Assembly: GCA_019752535.1 (NCBI GenBank)
Contig: JAIEMA010000005.1
Coordinates: 62,001 to 126,000, forward strand
Length of the DNA: 64,000 bases
DNA from: Bacteriovoracaceae bacterium
GTDB taxonomy: Bacteria > Bdellovibrionota > Bacteriovoracia > Bacteriovoracales > Bacteriovoracaceae
Direction of reading: 5' to 3'
In this document: piece by piece, positions 59,906 to 64,000 of the stretch
Layout of the letters: every line of letters begins with the position of its first letter
How positions within the stretch are numbered: the first letter of the stretch is position 1
The notes under the pieces: model-generated
The model's database searches: none
Told to the model about the DNA's origin: nothing
What the model saw: the letters and a program-made list of their open reading frames with translations, nothing else
Program-made: the position numbers and the translations under genes

Positions 59906-61933
59906 TTAAGCCATTAATCCTGCACGCTTTAAGAGAGCATCGACAGAAGGCTCTTTACCTCGGAATTTTTTGTAAAGCTCCATCGGGTGCTCGGTTCCAC
60001 CTTTTTCAAGTATGTGTTCTCTGAACAAAGCCGCCGCGATCGGATCGAAGATTCCTTTTTCTTGGAAAAATTCAAATGCATCTGCATCCAAGACTTCAGC
60101 CCACTTGTAGCTATAGTATCCGGCCGAATATCCTCCAGCAAAGATATGAGAAAAAGAACATGAGCCATTGGTTCCTTCCACGTTTGGAAGTAAATTTGTA
60201 CCCTCTGTGGCTTTCATTTCAAATGTAACAACATCTTTAATCTCAGATGGATTAGTGGAGTGCCAGGCCATATCGAGACTCGCGAAAGTTAACTGTCTCA
60301 TCGTAGCGAGACCTTCTAGGAAATTACCCGCCTTCTTAATTTGATCGATAAGTTCAAGAGAAATTTTCTCACCTGTTTCAAAGTGGTGAGCAAATAAATC
60401 GAGACACTCTTTTTCTTGAACCCAATTTTCCATAATCTGAGAGGGCAATTCGACGAAATCCCAATAGACACTCGTGCCAGATAAGGCCGTATAACGGCAT
60501 TGAGACAACAGACCATGGAGAGCATGACCAAATTCATGATAGAGAGTCGTCACTTCATTAAGTGTCAAAAGTGAGGGCTTAGTTTTCGTGGGTTTTGTGA
60601 AATTACAAACAATTCCGACATGCGGTCTTCTCACTTCTCCACGAATAAGTCCTTGGTCAGACAAATTTGTCATCCAAGCACCACCGCGCTTTGTTTCTCG
60701 TGGAAAGAAGTCCATGTAAAACAGCCCCATGAAACCTTTCTTCGCATCAGAGACTTCAAACACTTTTACATCTTCATGATAGGTGGGAAGATCTTTCACT
60801 TCTTTGTATTGAAGACCATAGAGCTTTCCGGTGACCGCGAAAATTCCATCAATTACTTTTTCTAACTGGAAGAAGGGTCTAAGTTTCTCTTCATCAAGAC
60901 CAATTTCTCGCTGTTTTAAAATTTCAGAATAATAAGCAGAATCCCATCTCTCGATTTGATTGATGCCATCAATCTCTTTTGCAAGAGCATTGAGTTGAGC
61001 GATTTCTTTTTTGGCTTGAGGCTTAGCTTTCTCTTGTAGCTCTTTTAAGAAGGCAGTCACTTTTTGTGGAGTTGAAGCCATTCTCTCTTCAAGCACATAA
61101 TCTGCGTGCGTTTTATAGCCCAAAAGATTCGCTCTCTCATGGCGAAGTTTAGTGATCGTCATGACATTTTGTTGATTATCTAACTCTCCTCCAAATGCTT
61201 TAGAAGCATTGGCCATAAAGATCTCTTTTCTCAATTCGCGATTTTTTGCATAAGTAAGAACTGGCACAATCATCGGGTAATCAAGAGTTATCAGCCATGA
61301 CCCCTTCTTACCCTTCTTCTCAGCGGCTTCTGCAGAAGCTTCTTTAAAAGATGCAGGCAACCCTTCTAAGAGTTTTTCATCTGTAATGACTTTCTCAAAC
61401 TGATTAGTGGCCTTAAGAACATTTTGAGAAAATGCGAGCGTGGTCTTTGAGAGTTCCTCGTCTATTTCTCTTAGGCGTGTCTTGTCTTTGGCATTGAGAT
61501 TGGCGCCGTTTCTCACGAACCCTCGGTATGTTTTCTCCAAAATCATACGCTCTTCACTTGTAAGAGTTTGCTTCTCTCTAGATTCCCAACACTCTTTAAT
61601 TCTAGCAAACACAATTGGATCTAATGTCACATCATTACCAAAAACAGTAAGCTTCTGAGACATCTCAGGGGCGATCTTTTCTAATTCCTCAGGACAGTGA
61701 GCAGAGTGCAAATTGTAAAAAACACCAGCAACTTGGCCAACCGTTTCTCTGAGCTCATCGAGCTTCACAATGACATCGTTAAATGAACTTCCCGTTTGTT
61801 TTTTCCAAAGTTCTAAATTTTTTCTAGCATCTTCTAATGATTTATCTAGAGCAGGAATGAAATCTGCAATTTTAACTTGATCAAAGGGGATGGCCCCAAA
61901 ACGTAATGTTGAAGGTTGGAGTAATGCTTGCAT
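59906..61933 (-). CDS. M3-family metallopeptidase (Dcp/OpdA-like)
   Basis: A 675-residue cytoplasmic peptidase without signal peptide. The zinc motif HEFGHALHGLLS (near 466) and the flanking GTSVYWDFVELPSQIMENW are typical of dipeptidyl carboxypeptidase/oligopeptidase A. It breaks down imported short peptides. The start at 61933 has AAAGGA 7 nt upstream; a longer in-frame start adds hydrophobic residues and is unlikely. It follows the transporter gene by 11 bp. Confidence 0.92.
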   Translation of the reverse strand: MQALLQPSTLRFGAIPFDQVKIADFIPALDKSLEDARKNLELWKKQTGSSFNDVIVKLDELRETVGQVAGVFYNLHSAHCPEELEKIAPEMSQKLTVFGNDVTLDPIVFARIKECWESREKQTLTSEERMILEKTYRGFVRNGANLNAKDKTRLREIDEELSKTTLAFSQNVLKATNQFEKVITDEKLLEGLPASFKEASAEAAEKKGKKGSWLITLDYPMIVPVLTYAKNRELRKEIFMANASKAFGGELDNQQNVMTITKLRHERANLLGYKTHADYVLEERMASTPQKVTAFLKELQEKAKPQAKKEIAQLNALAKEIDGINQIERWDSAYYSEILKQREIGLDEEKLRPFFQLEKVIDGIFAVTGKLYGLQYKEVKDLPTYHEDVKVFEVSDAKKGFMGLFYMDFFPRETKRGGAWMTNLSDQGLIRGEVRRPHVGIVCNFTKPTKTKPSLLTLNEVTTLYHEFGHALHGLLSQCRYTALSGTSVYWDFVELPSQIMENWVQEKECLDLFAHHFETGEKISLELIDQIKKAGNFLEGLATMRQLTFASLDMAWHSTNPSEIKDVVTFEMKATEGTNLLPNVEGTNGSCSFSHIFAGGYSAGYYSYKWAEVLDADAFEFFQEKGIFDPIAAALFREHILEKGGTEHPMELYKKFRGKEPSVDALLKRAGLMA

Positions 61934-61944
61934 ATCAAATCCTT

Positions 61945-63126
61945 TTAATGAAACAGGCGACGCTGTAACTTGAATAATAAGTAAATTGTGACTGTCCAAA
62001 TGAGAAGAGCGACAATCATAACCTTATTGAGCATCTCGGCAGACTGATAATAAATCAAGACGCCGGCAATCGAGGCTTTAGCAGTACGATAAACGAACAT
62101 ATCAGTGAGGTATTTGGCTCCATACTTTTGAACTGGCTTCATCGGATGATAAAGAAGCTCTTTGCCGGCACTAAAAAGTGAATAGTCACTAGCTTTAAGA
62201 AAGACATAGAGAACGGCGCTAGCAGTCAAAATTCCAGAATTAAGCCCAAAAAGCAGACAAGCTAAGTAAGATATCGGGATAAAAAAATGCAGACTTCTCT
62301 CTCCAAAAAACTTCAACAAGAGAGGCAGGACAACTAATTGGAGGGCCAATGTTAATGAGTTGGTGGCCGTATAGACTTCACCTAAATAAGCCGTCCTCAA
62401 ACTTGAATCAGTGATGGCTTTTTCAAAATAAAGACTGAATTGAAAATCAGCAATATTAATAACTATCTGGCTGAGGGCCACAATCAAACCAATGAGAAAA
62501 ACATATCTTTTTAAATCAATTGAATTGAGTGACTTTAATGGTGAATGCTCAGCTCTTGAAACTGATTCCGTTCCAGGAATTTTTTCTAGATAGATCGCAA
62601 AAAGTGCAGAAATAAATACAAGTGACAATCCAGCATACAGAGTCACACTCGTTCCAAAGCTTTTAGCAAAATAAGTGGTAAGCAATCCTCCAAGAATCCC
62701 ACCGATACTTCCTAAGGCACCAAGAGGGCCAATCCATTTGAGAAAGTCTTGGCGATTAAGCCAACTATTTGCATAGGCCAGCAGGAGATGAACCTGTAAG
62801 ACGATATAAACTTCTTTCCATGCGAATAGAAAGAGCGCTCCAGATTTAATTGAATTGAGATAAGCAAAGTGACCCATGCCAAAGAAGAGAACACTAAATA
62901 AGCTGATACTTAAAAATGTAAAATGAAATCCCTTCGAACTTTGGAGACGGTTTGAAACTCCAACGGCAATGGCCAGTAAGACCACTGCCAAAAGCCAACC
63001 CTGAGGTGATGCTTTCGCACCGTATGCTTCGACAAAATAAGTCGTAGAGCTCGCGCGAACAAGGGGGTAATTGAAGAGGACAAAGAGGTAGCTTAGTCCT
63101 AAAAAAATAAAGTTTCGACGATTCAC
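61945..63126 (-). CDS. Nucleotide-transporter-like MFS membrane protein
   Basis: A 393-residue protein with about 11 membrane helices. The segment KELLYHPMKPVQKYGAKYLTDMFVYRTAKA is characteristic of NTT/Npt-like or MFS members (in ATP/ADP translocases the matching segment reads KE-x-x-Y-I-P-L-...-K-x-K-A-x-x-D). It may move nucleotides or related solutes. It starts with GTG inside the DtxR gene stop (GTGA), so it is translated together with that regulator. Confidence 0.65.
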   Translation of the reverse strand: MNRRNFIFLGLSYLFVLFNYPLVRASSTTYFVEAYGAKASPQGWLLAVVLLAIAVGVSNRLQSSKGFHFTFLSISLFSVLFFGMGHFAYLNSIKSGALFLFAWKEVYIVLQVHLLLAYANSWLNRQDFLKWIGPLGALGSIGGILGGLLTTYFAKSFGTSVTLYAGLSLVFISALFAIYLEKIPGTESVSRAEHSPLKSLNSIDLKRYVFLIGLIVALSQIVINIADFQFSLYFEKAITDSSLRTAYLGEVYTATNSLTLALQLVVLPLLLKFFGERSLHFFIPISYLACLLFGLNSGILTASAVLYVFLKASDYSLFSAGKELLYHPMKPVQKYGAKYLTDMFVYRTAKASIAGVLIYYQSAEMLNKVMIVALLIWTVTIYLLFKLQRRLFH

Positions 63127-63641
63127 TTGAGGTAGCTGTCGCCTTTTTGGATATCGATGAATTCTTCTGGATGATTAAATTGAGTGAAGTCAAAAGAGGT
63201 AGAAAACTCTTTGCTCTTTAACTCTCCATTACAAAGATCTTTCATGAAGGCAAAAAATAAATTTCGAGTTTCTTCACTCATCAAATGCTCCATGAGACAG
63301 GAATCTTTGTGAGCCGTTTCTTCATTCACACCGACAATATCTTTTAAAAAATAAAACAAAAGAGTTCTAGAAGATAAAATATCGTGAACAGCGTGATGTC
63401 CCAATTGAGAGAGTGAGAGAAATTTTGAATCGTCTTCTAAGACGAGATCACGCTTTCTTAAATTATTAAGTGCAGTTGAAACTGAGCCTTTCGTGAGTCC
63501 CATTTCATGAGCAATATCAGTGACTCGTGCATAACCTTTCGTCTCTTTCAGCTTATGAATGGCCAAAAGGTAGTGAACCATCGAGTGAGTCAGGTCATTA
63601 TCATGAGTGTGCTGGACGGGAGATTTCTTATCTGTATTCAT
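63123..63641 (-). CDS. DtxR/MntR-type metal-responsive regulator
   Basis: A 172-residue protein. Residues 18-78 are a winged helix (VTDIAHEMGLTKGSVSTALNNL, in parts: DIAHEMGLTKGSVSTALNNL) like MntR/DtxR; the following helices include DSCLMEHLMSE, which carries Asp, Cys and Glu/His residues used for metal binding. It probably represses with Fe2+ or Mn2+. It is first of the operon DtxR-transporter-M3 peptidase-kinase. FeoAB, 8 kb away, is a natural target. Confidence 0.85.
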   Translation of the reverse strand: MNTDKKSPVQHTHDNDLTHSMVHYLLAIHKLKETKGYARVTDIAHEMGLTKGSVSTALNNLRKRDLVLEDDSKFLSLSQLGHHAVHDILSSRTLLFYFLKDIVGVNEETAHKDSCLMEHLMSEETRNLFFAFMKDLCNGELKSKEFSTSFDFTQFNHPEEFIDIQKGDSYLK

Positions 63642-63836
63642 GCCCCTACCCTATCCCCCCCTGCGTTTAGCGTCAAATGATAATTATTCTTTGCACTTAG
63701 CCATCATGGACAAGGCCCGTGCAGAGAGAATAAACCTTTGATTTAATTAACGCTCCGCCGACTGATCGAGTTTGCCTCTCCATTTGGACCCTTAAGGCAT
63801 GTTAAACTGAGATTAAGAATATCAAGGATTTATCTT

Positions 63837-64000
63837 ATGAACTCTTTACGTCTCTTCTTGGCCCTCATTCTTTGCATGTCAACGGCGACGGCCCAGACTC
63901 TGAATGAGAGTTTTAATAACACAAAACCACTCACAGATGCTGAGCAATACGATGCTGATCATTACATTCATGCAGGTAAAACAAAATCGATCCTAGAATC
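63837..64000 (+). CDS. Secreted protein, N-terminal part (cut by window edge)
   Basis: 54 codons visible: a signal peptide (MNSLRLFLALILCMSTATAQ) and the start of a charged mature part. AAGGA lies 8 nt before the ATG. The family cannot be assigned from this fragment. Confidence 0.6.
   Translation, partial: MNSLRLFLALILCMSTATAQTLNESFNNTKPLTDAEQYDADHYIHAGKTKSILE

Noticed and set aside
63671-63690. Fur-box-like AATGATAATTATT upstream of the DtxR-like gene
   Set aside because: Palindrome is imperfect and short; AT-rich promoter DNA gives such matches often.
1-64000. CRISPR arrays, insertion sequences, phage genes, integrases or toxin-antitoxin pairs
   Set aside because: I looked for regular direct repeats, transposase motifs, terminal inverted repeats and integrase signatures and found none; the XRE-S4 pair is not a recognised toxin-antitoxin pair.

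Overview
The window looks like chromosomal DNA from a predatory bacterium of the Bdellovibrionota, most likely the Bacteriovoracales (Bacteriovorax/Peredibacter relatives). This is inferred from moderate GC, dense packing of genes on both strands (many ATGA, TAATG or GTGA overlaps and convergent ORFs that overlap at their 3' ends), many secreted hydrolases and lipoproteins, HD-GYP and multi-PAS histidine kinase signalling, and a PhaR-like regulator, a GshA of the PF08886 type and a SUV3-like helicase. No phage, insertion sequence, CRISPR array or integron is visible.

Layout. 1-5.6 kb: N-terminal half of RapA (runs off the left edge), TlpA-like thioredoxin, DUF2231 membrane protein, GNAT, DksA/TraR factor, YciO-like protein. 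5.6-8.7 kb: minus-strand operon of three secreted proteins, two sharing a duplicated 232-residue domain, the third interrupted by a frameshift. 8.8-12.7 kb: secreted and lipid-anchored hydrolases (phospholipase A2-like, alpha/beta hydrolase, DUF1460, trypsin-like protease) and a Cys-repeat protein. 12.7-15.3 kb: amber-interrupted glutaredoxin, ABC exporter, XRE regulator, S4-like protein. 15.3-19.5 kb: hybrid histidine kinase, outer-membrane protein, tRNA-Leu. 19.6-24 kb: degenerate HD-GYP protein with two coiled-coil proteins. 24-31 kb: sodium:solute symporter and a complete oligopeptide ABC importer. 31-34 kb: two lipoproteins. 34-39.4 kb: PhaR-like regulator, beta-barrel, paired ArsA-like ATPases, GshA and a cystathionine lyase/synthase. 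39.4-45.8 kb: secreted protein, PP2C-like protein, HD-GYP phosphodiesterase, TonB-like anchored protein, class II aldolase, ATP-grasp and DUF455 proteins. 45.8-49.9 kb: SUV3-like helicase and M28 aminopeptidase. 50-53.6 kb: nitronate-monooxygenase-like enzyme, DUF4442 thioesterase, small lipoprotein, cupin-like protein, second trypsin-like protease. 53.7-57.4 kb: FeoB/FeoA and a UshA-like nucleotidase. 57.5-64 kb: secreted NUC1 nuclease, histidine kinase, M3 peptidase, nucleotide-transporter-like MFS protein, DtxR-type regulator, and the start of a secreted protein.

How the genes fit together. Much of the window suits a cell that digests prey: proteases, peptidases, a nuclease, a nucleotidase, a phospholipase-like enzyme and an amidase-like enzyme release products that the peptide ABC importer, the symporter and perhaps the nucleotide-type transporter could take up. 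Redox and sulfur metabolism (thioredoxin, glutaredoxin-like, GshA, cystathionine enzyme) and iron uptake (FeoAB) are also present.

The most unusual material is in expression control. Several genes have a -10 box only 6-7 nt before the ATG, implying leaderless mRNAs. The clearest case is a 56-bp divergent promoter in which two identical-type palindromes supply the -35 and -10 boxes of both genes. A perfect UUCG intrinsic terminator lies inside the signal-peptide codons of one apparently leaderless gene. A second terminator overlaps the start codons of a lipoprotein gene, and the nuclease mRNA presents its Shine-Dalgarno in a hairpin loop. Three genes (5.6, 12.7 and 43 kb) need a frameshift, a stop readthrough or a non-standard start to make a full-length protein. 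These could be sequence errors, decay or recoding.
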